Source of the DNA: Ruegeria faecimaris
GTDB taxonomy: Bacteria; Pseudomonadota; Alphaproteobacteria; Rhodobacterales; Rhodobacteraceae
Length of the DNA: 64,000 bases
Reading direction: 5' to 3'
NCBI RefSeq assembly: GCF_900182615.1
Contig: NZ_FXTE01000007.1
Span: 62,001 to 126,000 of the forward strand
The translations under genes and the position numbers were made by a program. A model generated the notes under the pieces. It was not told where the DNA came from. It ran no database searches and saw nothing but the letters and a program-made list of their open reading frames with translations. The number at the start of each line of letters is the position of its first letter. Position 1 is the stretch's first letter. Below, piece after piece: positions 52,797-61,071 of the stretch.

Positions 52797-53734
52797 TGCA
52801 GGCGCATCCTTGGGTCAAGGCGACTCTGAAACAGGTCGGTCATCAGGAAAACCACGGAAACCAGAACAGCAAATGTCAGGGTCAGCCCCTGAATCAGGGG
52901 GTAGTCGCGGGCAAAGATAGCCTCGAGCATCAGTCGCCCCATTCCGGGCACGGCGAATACGGTTTCGGTGACCAATGTCCCGCTCATCAGATTGCCGATA
53001 GACAGGCCCAGCAGGGTTACCGTGGAAATCAGCGCATTGCGCAGGACGTGGCGACCCAGAACCAAACGAGGAGGCAGGCCTTTGGCACGCGCGAACTGGA
53101 CATATTCGGCGTCCAGAACCTCGATAATCGCGCTGCGCAGGTTCCGCATGATGATGGCCGAGGTGTAAAGCGCTACGGTCACTGAAGGCAGGAACAGGTG
53201 ATAGAGCCGCTCGGTAAAGGTGTCGCCATATCCTCCGACCGGAAACAAGCGCAGCTGTGCTGCCAGAAAGGTCAACAGAACGAGGCCAATATAGAACACC
53301 GGCATCGACAGCCCGATCTGAAAGACAGTGCGGATCACAGCATCAGGCCAGCGCCCCCGGTTGAGCGCGGCAACAAAGGCCAGCGGACCGGCAATCAGCA
53401 GCGACAAAACCACCGAATACACGGTCAGGAAGACAGTGATAGGAAGACGGTCAGAAATCACATTGATCACATCCGAGCGCATCAGGATGGACCGACCCAG
53501 ATCGCCCTGCACGGTGTTGGTCAGGAACAGCCAGAATTGCACCAGCATAGGTTCGGTCAACCCAAGCCGTTCACGGATGGCCTGGATGTCGGCGTCCGAG
53601 GCACGATCACCGGCCATCGCAATGGCAGGGTCCCCCGGTAGCAATCGAACAAGAAGAAAAATAATGATCATGACCAGAAAAAAGGTCGGGATCATCATCA
53701 GGAGTCGTTTGAAGATATAGGACAGGCTGGACAA
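52793..53734 (-). CDS. Peptide-type ABC transporter permease (DppB/OppB family)
   Basis: An inner-membrane permease of 313 residues with LLMMIPTFFLVMIIIFLLVRLLPGDP at the N-terminus and the family coupling region RAKGLPPRLVLGRHVLRNAL. It starts with TTG at 53734, supported by GGAG seven bases upstream and by the position of the first helix. An ATG is not present at the N-terminus. A perfect hairpin lies between this gene and the upstream binding-protein gene. Confidence 0.87.
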   Translation of the reverse strand: MSSLSYIFKRLLMMIPTFFLVMIIIFLLVRLLPGDPAIAMAGDRASDADIQAIRERLGLTEPMLVQFWLFLTNTVQGDLGRSILMRSDVINVISDRLPITVFLTVYSVVLSLLIAGPLAFVAALNRGRWPDAVIRTVFQIGLSMPVFYIGLVLLTFLAAQLRLFPVGGYGDTFTERLYHLFLPSVTVALYTSAIIMRNLRSAIIEVLDAEYVQFARAKGLPPRLVLGRHVLRNALISTVTLLGLSIGNLMSGTLVTETVFAVPGMGRLMLEAIFARDYPLIQGLTLTFAVLVSVVFLMTDLFQSRLDPRMRLQ

Positions 53735-53752
53735 AGCGAGCTCCGCAAATTT

Positions 53753-53778
53753 GTCCCGCCGCCTGAAAGCGGCGGGAC
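53753..53778 (-). other. Intercistronic stem-loop after the binding-protein gene
   Basis: GTCCCGCCGC (53753-53762) and GCGGCGGGAC (53769-53778) form a perfect 10-bp stem with a six-base loop, between the binding-protein stop (53792) and the permease start (53734). The minus-strand bases after it are AAATTT, so termination is weak at best. It matches the pattern at the other binding-protein genes in the window. Confidence 0.75.
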
Positions 53779-53791
53779 CAGGGGTCTTACC

Positions 53792-55375
53792 TTAGCGGCT
53801 GACGGTTGCTTGATCGAAGATATTGTTGCCCAGAGGGGTCTGGACATAGCCTTCGACAGCCGAGCCAACTGCAACGGCAAAGGGGGTCTCATACATGAAC
53901 AGCAGGGGGGCTGCTTCGGCATAGAGCTCTTGCATTCGGGCGAATTTCGCTTTGCGCGCCTCGGCGTCCATTTCACCGGCGGCTTCGTCGAACAGGGTGT
54001 TAAACTCGGCGTTTTCCCAGCCGGTTCCTACTGCCTTGGCCGTGGGTGTGTGGCCCAGCCAGCCCACCACCTGACTGGGATCATTTACATCGTTGACCCA
54101 GCCATAGGTGTGAATGTCAAACTCACCTGATCGGTTCTTAGCGCCGCGTGTTGCGCCGTCCACTTGCTCGACCACAAGATCGACGCCCAGAGGAGCCCAC
54201 ATCTGCTGAAGCGCCGCAAAGATGGTTGCATCGTCCGCAGAACCTGCCAGCGTGGTAAAGGTGATTTCGGTTCCATCGGCAAACCCGGCCTCGGCCAACA
54301 ATGCCTTGGCCTTGTCCACGTCATAGCCATAGAGCGGGGTCATGTCGGCGGCATATTGGGTAGCCTTGGCCATCAACGGCGAGCTCATCGGTTGACCCGC
54401 GCCATGCAGTACCAGCCCGATCAACGCTTCTTTGTTGGTGCCATAGTTCAGCGCCTGCCGGACGCGGGCGTCGGCCAGTGGGTTGGCAGAACCATCGGCT
54501 CGGTTATCGCGCGTATTGATTGGCGAATAGATGATCCGCGTGGACGGATAGAGGTTCATGTTGATGTTAGATTCCTGCTCCAGCTCGGCCACACGGCTGA
54601 ACGGGATGAATTCTGCGGCATCAACTTCTCCGGCCTGCAAACTCAGGATGCGGGTAGCGTCATCCGGGATGATCTCAAAATGTACGGCATCCAGATAGGG
54701 CAGAGCTTTGCCGTCTGCGCCCATGCGCCAATAGTTTTCATTGGCGCAGAAATCCATCGATGCACCTTGTTCAAAGCCACACAGATAGAAGGGGCCAGAG
54801 CCTACTCCGGCGACTGTGGCGGCAAATATCGCAGCGGATTTTTCCTGATCTGTTGCACCTTCTGCGGCCTCAAAGGCCGCTTTGGACACGATTGCCGTGT
54901 TGAATGTGGCCAGCATGGACAGGATGGTTGGATCCGGGCTGCCAAGGGCAACCGTGATCGCGTTTCCATCTGCGGTAACCGCGTCGATCGAACCCAGCAA
55001 GCCAGCCCAGGGGCTCAGGTCGGGATTGCGCGCTCGGTCGAGGGAAAAGACTACGTCGTCACCTGACATGGGCGTACCGTTTGCGAATTTGATCCCCTCG
55101 CGCAGGGTCAGCGAAACCGTTTTACCATCGTCAGAGACTGTATAGGTCTCAGCAAGGCCCGGTTCGACGGAATTGCCGTCGGCACTGCTGCGCAGCAGGG
55201 TGTCGAACAGGCTGCCGACCATCCAGATATCAGGGTTGCGATCCGCATAGATCGGATCAATCAGGCGCGACCCGTCATAGCGTGCAAAGTTGAGTGTGCC
55301 GCCTCTTTCCTGTGCCAAAGCAGGCATGGCCAGGGTAGCGGCAACGGTTAGTCCCAAAACCGTCTTCAATTTCAT
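53792..55375 (-). CDS. Peptide-type ABC transporter substrate-binding protein (SBP_bac_5 family)
   Basis: A periplasmic receptor of the DppA/OppA type, 527 residues. The signal peptide ends ALA at about residue 21. Family sequence includes LREGIKFANGTPMSGDDVVFSLDR. A GGAGG lies seven bases before the ATG at 55375. It heads the operon of two permeases, two ATPases and aminopeptidase P. Peptides with proline are a reasonable ligand guess, though this family also binds other solutes. An operator-like element at 55435-55455 lies about 60 bases upstream, shared with the adjacent XRE regulator gene. Confidence 0.87.
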   Translation of the reverse strand: MKLKTVLGLTVAATLAMPALAQERGGTLNFARYDGSRLIDPIYADRNPDIWMVGSLFDTLLRSSADGNSVEPGLAETYTVSDDGKTVSLTLREGIKFANGTPMSGDDVVFSLDRARNPDLSPWAGLLGSIDAVTADGNAITVALGSPDPTILSMLATFNTAIVSKAAFEAAEGATDQEKSAAIFAATVAGVGSGPFYLCGFEQGASMDFCANENYWRMGADGKALPYLDAVHFEIIPDDATRILSLQAGEVDAAEFIPFSRVAELEQESNINMNLYPSTRIIYSPINTRDNRADGSANPLADARVRQALNYGTNKEALIGLVLHGAGQPMSSPLMAKATQYAADMTPLYGYDVDKAKALLAEAGFADGTEITFTTLAGSADDATIFAALQQMWAPLGVDLVVEQVDGATRGAKNRSGEFDIHTYGWVNDVNDPSQVVGWLGHTPTAKAVGTGWENAEFNTLFDEAAGEMDAEARKAKFARMQELYAEAAPLLFMYETPFAVAVGSAVEGYVQTPLGNNIFDQATVSR

Positions 55376-55434
55376 AATCAGTCCTCCCGCAGAATGAATT
55401 CATGCTCGGGGCGACCATATCCGATTCTTAACAA

Positions 55435-55455
55435 TACTAAAGCTTTTTTTAGTGG
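55435..55455. promoter_or_regulatory. Candidate operator of the XRE-cupin regulator (transporter copy)
   Basis: This element contains the perfect inverted repeat ACTAAA-N6-TTTAGT (55436-55453). Aligned with 56170-56190 upstream of the regulator gene it is identical at 15 of 21 positions, and every difference is a transition. It starts 60 bases upstream of the binding-protein start codon. Shared control by the XRE-cupin protein is inferred. Confidence 0.55.
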
Positions 55456-55508
55456 TGGGTGAAAAGTGGCCAAATGTATTTAGGCTGACCTCTGTTCGGT
55501 TGGTCAAT

Positions 55509-56114
55509 TTAACTTGCCACAAAGCCGGAATCATTGATCGGAGAGGTTGTTACCCAAAGCTCTACGGCTTCTACGTCCCCCAATACGACTGAGAAATGAC
55601 GGGTGGATGTGTCGTGGTGAACGACGTCACCTGGCGACATAATGAAAACCTTGTCACCAAGGTGATATTCAAGCCGTCCCGAGATCAGATAGCAAAACGC
55701 CTCGCCCTCATGCCGCATCTTTTCGGAAACGTGCCCCGGGGGGCGATGAACGATCTGTGGGTTGAACAATGCACCGGTAAAACCAGGGCCCAGCTTCTCA
55801 TAAAACCTGCCCCGCATACCCAAGGAATATGTCTGGCGGTTGTCCTTTGCCACATATTCGCTGAACACCTCGGGTACGCTGAGCAGCTTTTCGATGCTGG
55901 TTTGAAGTGCCGCGGCAATCGCCATCAGCGAGGTCAGCGAGGGTGAGCTCAGGCCGCGCTCGACCTGAGACAGAAAGCCCGTTGTCAGATCAGAGGTCTG
56001 TGCGACCTTGTCCAAAGTCAGGCCCATCGCCTTGCGCCGTCTGCGAATTGCCTGCCCCAGCTCGGTCGGCGTGCCTTTCGGCTTTGATTTGTCGCGCGCG
56101 TTTTCTGCGGTCAT
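55509..56114 (-). CDS. XRE-family regulator with C-terminal cupin domain
   Basis: A 201-residue transcription factor with an N-terminal helix-turn-helix (about residues 18-72: LGQAIRRRRKAMGLTLDKVA, LTTGFLSQVERGLSSPS) and a C-terminal cupin domain (GEAFCYLISGRLEYHLGDK, SPGDVVHHD). Relatives control uptake and catabolism of amino acids, polyamines or peptides and sense small molecules through the cupin. It is upstream of and co-directional with the peptide transporter operon. Twin operator-like elements in front of both units suggest it regulates itself and the transporter. Confidence 0.88.
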   Translation of the reverse strand: MTAENARDKSKPKGTPTELGQAIRRRRKAMGLTLDKVAQTSDLTTGFLSQVERGLSSPSLTSLMAIAAALQTSIEKLLSVPEVFSEYVAKDNRQTYSLGMRGRFYEKLGPGFTGALFNPQIVHRPPGHVSEKMRHEGEAFCYLISGRLEYHLGDKVFIMSPGDVVHHDTSTRHFSVVLGDVEAVELWVTTSPINDSGFVAS

Positions 56115-56169
56115 TCCCTGTCTCCCGGAATCGTGGGTTGGCGCGCATTCAACCGGATCGCAGAAGAAA

Positions 56170-56190
56170 TATCAAAATTTTTTTTAGCAG
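56170..56190. promoter_or_regulatory. Candidate operator of the XRE-cupin regulator (own promoter copy)
   Basis: This is the partner of the element at 55435-55455: TA, then AAA, seven T residues and AG at matching positions. It begins 56 bases upstream of the regulator start codon, almost the same distance as the other copy from its gene. Autoregulation is inferred. Confidence 0.5.
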
Positions 56191-56273
56191 AGGTAAATTT
56201 TTTTGGGAAGATCCGGGTGTAAACCTTCAAACCCCTCAATTTTTCCAACGGCTTAGTATCTAGCGAAACAGAA

Positions 56274-56975
56274 TCAGAGTTTGATTGAGTGACGCCGATC
56301 CGCCGAGATCATGTCGCGGATGTTCTGGACGATTTGTTCCGCATGGGCGCTCGCCAACCGGTCGGCCTCGGTGATGTCCTGGGCCGCTATAGCTGCGATT
56401 ATGTCGTCATGTTCCAGGGAATACCGATCCGGTAACCGATCCCCAAAGGACGAATAATAGGGCCGCATGATCCGTTGCCCTTCGTTCAGCAATCTGCGCG
56501 TCAGGCTTTCGTAATATGGGTTGCGCCCTGCTTTGGCGATTGCATTATGAAGCTCTGCATTTTTTGCGATCATGGTCAGAACGTCATTTTTGGCAGCTGC
56601 ATCCGAAAATTCCTGCTGCCGCATGCGAATGTCGCACAGATCCTGGTCCGTTCGGTATTCGGCGGCCAGCCGGGTTGTAACGCGATACATCAGGGTCATC
56701 GCATCAAAGAATGTGTGAAGATTCAAAAAGTCTATGGGCGCCACGATGCTCGCGCGGTTCGGCAGTGTCGCCACCAACCCTTCCGACGTCAGCCTGACAA
56801 GGGCTTCACGGATCGGGGTGCGCGACATCGAGAACCGCTCGCTCAGCTTGGCCTCGTCTATGGCGCTGCCGGGCGCAAGGGCGAGGTCGATGATTTCGTC
56901 CCGCAGGGTTTCATAGACGAACTGAACGCCTGATCCACGTTTGCGGCCGGCTTCGACCGGCTTTCGTTTTTCCAT
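56274..56975 (-). CDS. GntR-family regulator with FCD domain
   Basis: A 233-residue FadR-type regulator. The N-terminal winged helix contains IDEAKLSERFSMSRTPIREALVRL (about residues 38-61). The helical FCD effector domain follows, with metal-site-like residues Asp, His and His (for example NAELHNAIAKAGRN). I chose the ATG at 56975 (MEKRKPVEAGRKRG) since the frame up to 57074 reaches into the promoter gap. It is divergent from the deaminase/aldehyde-dehydrogenase genes, and a perfect GntR-type palindrome sits between them. It likely represses them until an imino or keto acid is present. Confidence 0.88.
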   Translation of the reverse strand: MEKRKPVEAGRKRGSGVQFVYETLRDEIIDLALAPGSAIDEAKLSERFSMSRTPIREALVRLTSEGLVATLPNRASIVAPIDFLNLHTFFDAMTLMYRVTTRLAAEYRTDQDLCDIRMRQQEFSDAAAKNDVLTMIAKNAELHNAIAKAGRNPYYESLTRRLLNEGQRIMRPYYSSFGDRLPDRYSLEHDDIIAAIAAQDITEADRLASAHAEQIVQNIRDMISADRRHSIKL

Positions 56976-57114
56976 GTCAGAGCATTCCCTAGCCGCTGGA
57001 TCGCGGTCCATCTGCGTTCGCACATCAATTTTGCCACACGTACCGGTGCTAAGTCGAGTGTTAATCCCAGCCAAAAACCAGTTGTTTTCACGTATTTTAG
57101 GGCCTTATTCCTTC

Positions 57115-57142
57115 TTGTCGAAAATTTGTCGACAAATAAAAT
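57115..57142 (+). promoter_or_regulatory. Promoter with GntR-type operator before the deaminase gene
   Basis: TTGTCG (57115-57120) and TAAAAT (57137-57142) are spaced by 16 bases, a plausible sigma-70 promoter. The perfect 14-bp palindrome ATTTGTCGACAAAT (57124-57137) lies between the two boxes and fits the GntR core GT-N0/1-AC. A further TTGTCGAA half-site overlaps the -35 box. Repression by the divergent GntR protein is inferred. Confidence 0.65.
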
Positions 57143-57232
57143 ATTTAAAGTAGACTGACGGCAAGATTACACGAATCCCTAACCCGGTGGGGCAATCCAC
57201 CGGCCCGGCAAAAAAATACGGAGACCCAAATC

Positions 57233-58195
57233 GTGAACCCGAATGTCTTTTCCGGATGCATCCCGGCCCTGATGACGCCCTGTCGCGCGGATCGCAGTCC
57301 TGACTTTGAGGCGCTTGTGCGTAAAGGTCATGAGCTGATCGAGACGGGCATGTCCGCGGTTGTCTATTGTGGCTCGATGGGTGATTGGCCCCTTTTGACC
57401 GATGCGCAGCGTATGCAGGGCGTCGAGGCGTTGGTCGGGGCTGGTATCCCGGTGATCGTGGGAACAGGCGCGATCAATTCGGCCTTGGCAATCCAGCATG
57501 CCGCACACGCGCAGAAAGTGGGCGCCAGCGGCTTGATGGTCATTCCCCGTGTACTGTCACGCGGCGCGTCCATGACTGCGCAGCGGCACCACTTCAAAGG
57601 CATTCTGGCCGCAGCACCGGATCTTCCCGCAGTGATCTACAACAGCCCTTATTACGGATTTACCACCCGTGCGGACCTGTTCTTTGATCTGCGCAAGGAC
57701 CACCCGAACCTGATCGGATACAAGGAATTCGGCGGCGCCGAAGATCTCCGCTATGCGTCCGAAAACATCACCAGCGGTGATGACAATGTTTCCCTGATGG
57801 TCGGCGTGGATACCGCGGTGTTCCACGGGATCGTGAATTGTGGCGCAACCGGCGCCATCACTGGGATCGGGAATGTGCTGCCCGATGAGATTCTGCATCT
57901 GGTGGATTTGTGTCAGGCGGCGGCCAAGGGCGATGCCAACGCGCGTGCCCGGGCGTTGGAGCTTGAGGCGGCTTTGGGCGTTTTGTCGTCCTTCGACGAA
58001 GGCACCGATCTTGTGCTCTACTACAAACACTTGATGGTTATGACGGGTCATCCCGAATACACGCATCATTTCAACGAAACAGATGCCCTTACTGACAGCC
58101 AGCGCGGCTATGTTGAACAACAGTTCAGACTGTTCCGTGCCTGGTACGAGAACTGGAGCAGTCAGGCCGGTTCTTCGGCGCAAAATGCAGCGTGA
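57233..58195 (+). CDS. Dihydrodipicolinate synthase-family protein, probable pyrroline-4-hydroxy-2-carboxylate deaminase
   Basis: A class I aldolase-fold lyase of 320 residues with the Schiff-base lysine Lys164 (IGYKEFGG) and the catalytic tyrosine Tyr136 (VIYNSPYYGF). The substrate loop reads GSMGD in place of the GTTGE of true DapA. Sequence and partner gene resemble the deaminase of the hydroxyproline pathway (HypD type), which turns pyrroline-4-hydroxy-2-carboxylate into ketoglutarate semialdehyde and ammonia. A keto-deoxyglucarate dehydratase is the alternative. It starts with GTG at 57233 after GGAG. No epimerase or D-amino-acid oxidase is present in the window. Confidence 0.72.
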   Translation: MNPNVFSGCIPALMTPCRADRSPDFEALVRKGHELIETGMSAVVYCGSMGDWPLLTDAQRMQGVEALVGAGIPVIVGTGAINSALAIQHAAHAQKVGASGLMVIPRVLSRGASMTAQRHHFKGILAAAPDLPAVIYNSPYYGFTTRADLFFDLRKDHPNLIGYKEFGGAEDLRYASENITSGDDNVSLMVGVDTAVFHGIVNCGATGAITGIGNVLPDEILHLVDLCQAAAKGDANARARALELEAALGVLSSFDEGTDLVLYYKHLMVMTGHPEYTHHFNETDALTDSQRGYVEQQFRLFRAWYENWSSQAGSSAQNAA

Positions 58196-58204
58196 GGATT
58201 GGGT

Positions 58205-59743
58205 ATGTCGTTGAATAATGGATATGTTTTTCGCGGTCAGCACTTGATTGGCGGTCAGTGGGTTGGAGCTGATGAAAGCTTTGCCTCCAGCCCTGTCTCG
58301 GGTGAGGGGAGCAACTTTGCTGCGGGAACGCCTGAGTTGGTTGATCAGGCCTGTACCCTGGCCGAGGCTGCCTTTGGAGATTACGCCAATCGCAGCCGAG
58401 GGGATCGAGCCAGATTCCTGAATGCTATCGCGGATGAGATCGAGGCCCGTGCCGAGGCCATCACCAGCATTGGCAGTGCAGAAACCGGTCTGCCCGAGAT
58501 GCGTCTTCAAGGCGAGCGGGGACGCACGGTTGGTCAGTTGCGCATGTTTGCCGAATTCGTCCAGGATGGTGCGTATCTAGAGCGCCGCCATGATCTGGCG
58601 ATGCCGGATCGCCAACCCGCCCCACGTCCTGACATCAAGATGATGCAGCGCCCGGTTGGCCCGGTGGCTGTTTTTGGCGCCTCGAACTTCCCCTTGGCAT
58701 TTTCGGTTGCCGGAGGTGACACCGCATCGGCACTGGCCGCAGGTTGCCCGGTCGTGGTCAAAGGCCACCCCGCCCACCCGGGCACCGGCGAAATCGTCGC
58801 TGATGCCATCCACGCGGCGGCCAGGGCGACCGGTATGCCCGACGGCGTATTCTCATTGGTGCAAGGTGGGGACCGCAGCATCGGAGAAGCATTGGTAAAG
58901 CATCCGGCAATCCGTGCCGTGGGCTTTACCGGTGGGCTGGCCGGAGGCAGGGCGCTGTTTGACCTCTGCGCAAGCCGCCCAGACCCGATCCCGTTCTTTG
59001 GTGAATTGGGCTCGGTCAATCCGATGTTTGTTCTTCCAAACGCTATGGCCGCCAGAGGTGAAGAGATCGGCAAAGCCTGGGCGGGGTCGATGACCATGGG
59101 GGCAGGGCAGTTTTGCACCAATCCGGGCGTTGCCGTGATGATCACAGGCGATGATGCTGACCAATTTATCGATGCTGCTGCGAGTGCCCTGAGTACAGTG
59201 CCGTCACAGACCATGCTGACCGATGGGATTGCCGAGGCATTTCGATCCGGCCAATCGCATTTGGCCGAACATCCTGCCGTGCGCACGATCCATCAAGGTT
59301 CCACTGCAGGCCGTTCAGCTGAACCGGCGCTATTCGAAACCGATGCCGAAGCGTTTCTGGCTGATCCCAGCCTCAGCGAAGAAGTGTTTGGGCCCGCATC
59401 GCTGATTGTGCGCGTGGGCTCGGAAAAAGAGATGGTTGCCTTGTCAGCCCAGCTGGACGGGCAACTTACGGCCACGATCCAGATGGATGACAGTGACACC
59501 GCGCTGGCGCAGCAACTCTTCCCGATTCTGGAGCGCAAGGCCGGGCGGTTGCTGTTCAACGGCTTCCCAACCGGGGTCGAGGTGGTGGGGTCCATGGTCC
59601 ACGGGGGGCCTTATCCTGCCAGCACGAATTTCGGCGCGACAAGCGTCGGCACAATGGCCATCCGCCGTTGGCTGCGACCCGTAGCATATCAGAACATGCC
59701 CGCCGCACTCAGCCCCGAAGATCTGGAAGGCTCGACGCAATAA
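58205..59743 (+). CDS. NADP-dependent aldehyde dehydrogenase, probable alpha-ketoglutarate semialdehyde dehydrogenase
   Basis: An ALDH of the fatty-aldehyde/ketoglutarate-semialdehyde group, 512 residues. It shows VFGASNFPLAFSVAGGDTASALAAG, VKGHPAHPGT, GELGSVNPMF and the catalytic cysteine in GAGQFCTNPGV. These are characteristic of ketoglutarate semialdehyde dehydrogenases of hydroxyproline, glucarate and pentose pathways. I chose the ATG at 58205 over a TTG at 58199. It lies nine bases after the deaminase gene, and the two enzymes together would convert the imino acid to 2-oxoglutarate. Confidence 0.8.
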   Translation: MSLNNGYVFRGQHLIGGQWVGADESFASSPVSGEGSNFAAGTPELVDQACTLAEAAFGDYANRSRGDRARFLNAIADEIEARAEAITSIGSAETGLPEMRLQGERGRTVGQLRMFAEFVQDGAYLERRHDLAMPDRQPAPRPDIKMMQRPVGPVAVFGASNFPLAFSVAGGDTASALAAGCPVVVKGHPAHPGTGEIVADAIHAAARATGMPDGVFSLVQGGDRSIGEALVKHPAIRAVGFTGGLAGGRALFDLCASRPDPIPFFGELGSVNPMFVLPNAMAARGEEIGKAWAGSMTMGAGQFCTNPGVAVMITGDDADQFIDAAASALSTVPSQTMLTDGIAEAFRSGQSHLAEHPAVRTIHQGSTAGRSAEPALFETDAEAFLADPSLSEEVFGPASLIVRVGSEKEMVALSAQLDGQLTATIQMDDSDTALAQQLFPILERKAGRLLFNGFPTGVEVVGSMVHGGPYPASTNFGATSVGTMAIRRWLRPVAYQNMPAALSPEDLEGSTQ

Positions 59744-59941
59744 GCGGTGAACCACAGGGCTGAGGCAAGAAATTCCTTCGGCCATATCAAAGGCTTTGGC
59801 CCCGGTGAACGGGGCCGGGCAGGGACACCCAGATCGGCTGTTCCGTATCATCCGCAACACTCTGCCATAGAAGCAGATCACCGGAAATTCCGCGTCATTC
59901 GACGTGCAAAATCGGGCTTTGGCCCATAACAGGAGGACAAG
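59744..59941. other. Intergenic region with hairpin before the TRAP transporter
   Basis: This 198-base gap contains a perfect 7-bp stem, GGCCCCG (59798-59804) with CGGGGCC (59810-59816), and loop GTGAA. No T-run follows, so it may process the transcript between enzymes and transporter more than end it. AGGAGG at 59931-59936 is a strong ribosome site for the next gene. Confidence 0.5.
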
Positions 59942-61006
59942 ATGAAACTCTTCTCGAACTTTGCCGCCCTGGCGGTAACAGCCACGCTTGCAATGCCCGC
60001 AAGCGCCGCAGAAATTGAATGGAAGATGACCGCAGCGATTGGTGAAGGTTCATTCTTTTACCAGAACTTCATGGAACGATTTGCGGCTAATGTGGACACA
60101 CTGACCGCGGGGCGCATGCATGTCCAACCTTTTGGCGCGGGCGTTCTGGCCCCGGCCTTCAAGGCGTATGAAGTAGTTCAGGACGGCATCGTCGAAGCCG
60201 GGCATTCCACGCCGTCTTATCTGGTAAACCAGGACCCGACCAATGCCGTTTTCGCCAGCTTCCCCGGTGGAATGTCCGGCGAGGCGACCCTGCACTGGAT
60301 CTATGAAGGCGGCGGTGAGCAGATGCTGCAGGATTTCCGCCGCGAAGAAATGGGTCTGCACACGCTGGTCGTTGGGGTCGGTACGTCCGAAGTTATGGCG
60401 CATTCGAACGTCAAGATCGAAACAACCAACGATCTGAAGGGCGTCAAATACCGGACCTCGGGCGCATGGGCCGCTGTTCTACAGGAAAGCTTTGGCGGCG
60501 TTCCGACGGTTGTCCCGGGAAATGAAATCTACACTTTGCTGCAGCGTAAGGGTGTGGACGCGGTCGAATGGTCGACACCAGGAGGCAATATCTCTGAAGG
60601 TTTCCACGAGGTTGCGCCCTATATGATCATGCCCGGCGTGCATCAGCCGTCCTTTCTGTGGGAAGTCTTCGTCAAACAGGAAACCTGGGATGCTCTGCCC
60701 GAGGATATCAAGCTTCAGGTTACCGCAGCGGCCAAGCTGACAACATACGAAAGCTTCACACATTTCGGTCACGCGGACATTCAAGCCATGGCTGCCTTCC
60801 GCGACACCAAAGTTGAAATCATCAACATGGTACCAGCGGAATCCGAAAAGATCCGCGCCGCCGGGCGCGATTGGGCCCGTAGCCAGGCTGCCAAAAAAGC
60901 CGAAGGCGGAAGCGCCCGGATGCAAGAGGTTCTGGACAGCTACCTCACCTATCAAGCGAACTGGGCCGAGAATTCGGGTTATTTGGTTCGCGACAGCGCC
61001 GAATAA
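59942..61006 (+). CDS. TRAP transporter substrate-binding protein (DctP family)
   Basis: A periplasmic receptor for an organic or amino/imino acid, 354 residues. The signal peptide ends ASA at about residue 22. The ligand-carboxylate arginine of TRAP receptors matches VKYRTSGAW, and VEWSTPGGN resembles the keto-acid-type (TakP-like) subgroup. AGGAGG precedes the ATG. The operon order P-Q-M is complete. Co-location with the deaminase and aldehyde dehydrogenase suggests hydroxyproline or another pathway acid as ligand. A strong hairpin follows the gene. Confidence 0.87.
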   Translation: MKLFSNFAALAVTATLAMPASAAEIEWKMTAAIGEGSFFYQNFMERFAANVDTLTAGRMHVQPFGAGVLAPAFKAYEVVQDGIVEAGHSTPSYLVNQDPTNAVFASFPGGMSGEATLHWIYEGGGEQMLQDFRREEMGLHTLVVGVGTSEVMAHSNVKIETTNDLKGVKYRTSGAWAAVLQESFGGVPTVVPGNEIYTLLQRKGVDAVEWSTPGGNISEGFHEVAPYMIMPGVHQPSFLWEVFVKQETWDALPEDIKLQVTAAAKLTTYESFTHFGHADIQAMAAFRDTKVEIINMVPAESEKIRAAGRDWARSQAAKKAEGGSARMQEVLDSYLTYQANWAENSGYLVRDSAE

Positions 61007-61026
61007 GCTCTGCCCTGACATTGGTT

Positions 61027-61055
61027 GGATGACTGGATATTCGTGCCGGTCATCC
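61027..61055 (+). other. Intercistronic stem-loop after the binding-protein gene
   Basis: GGATGACTGG (61027-61036) pairs with CCGGTCATCC (61046-61055) over 10 bp with one G-U pair and a nine-base loop. It lies between the receptor stop (61006) and the small membrane subunit start (61072). No T-run follows. It is the fifth hairpin of this kind in the window. Confidence 0.72.
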
Positions 61056-61071
61056 GTTTCCGGGGACATAC

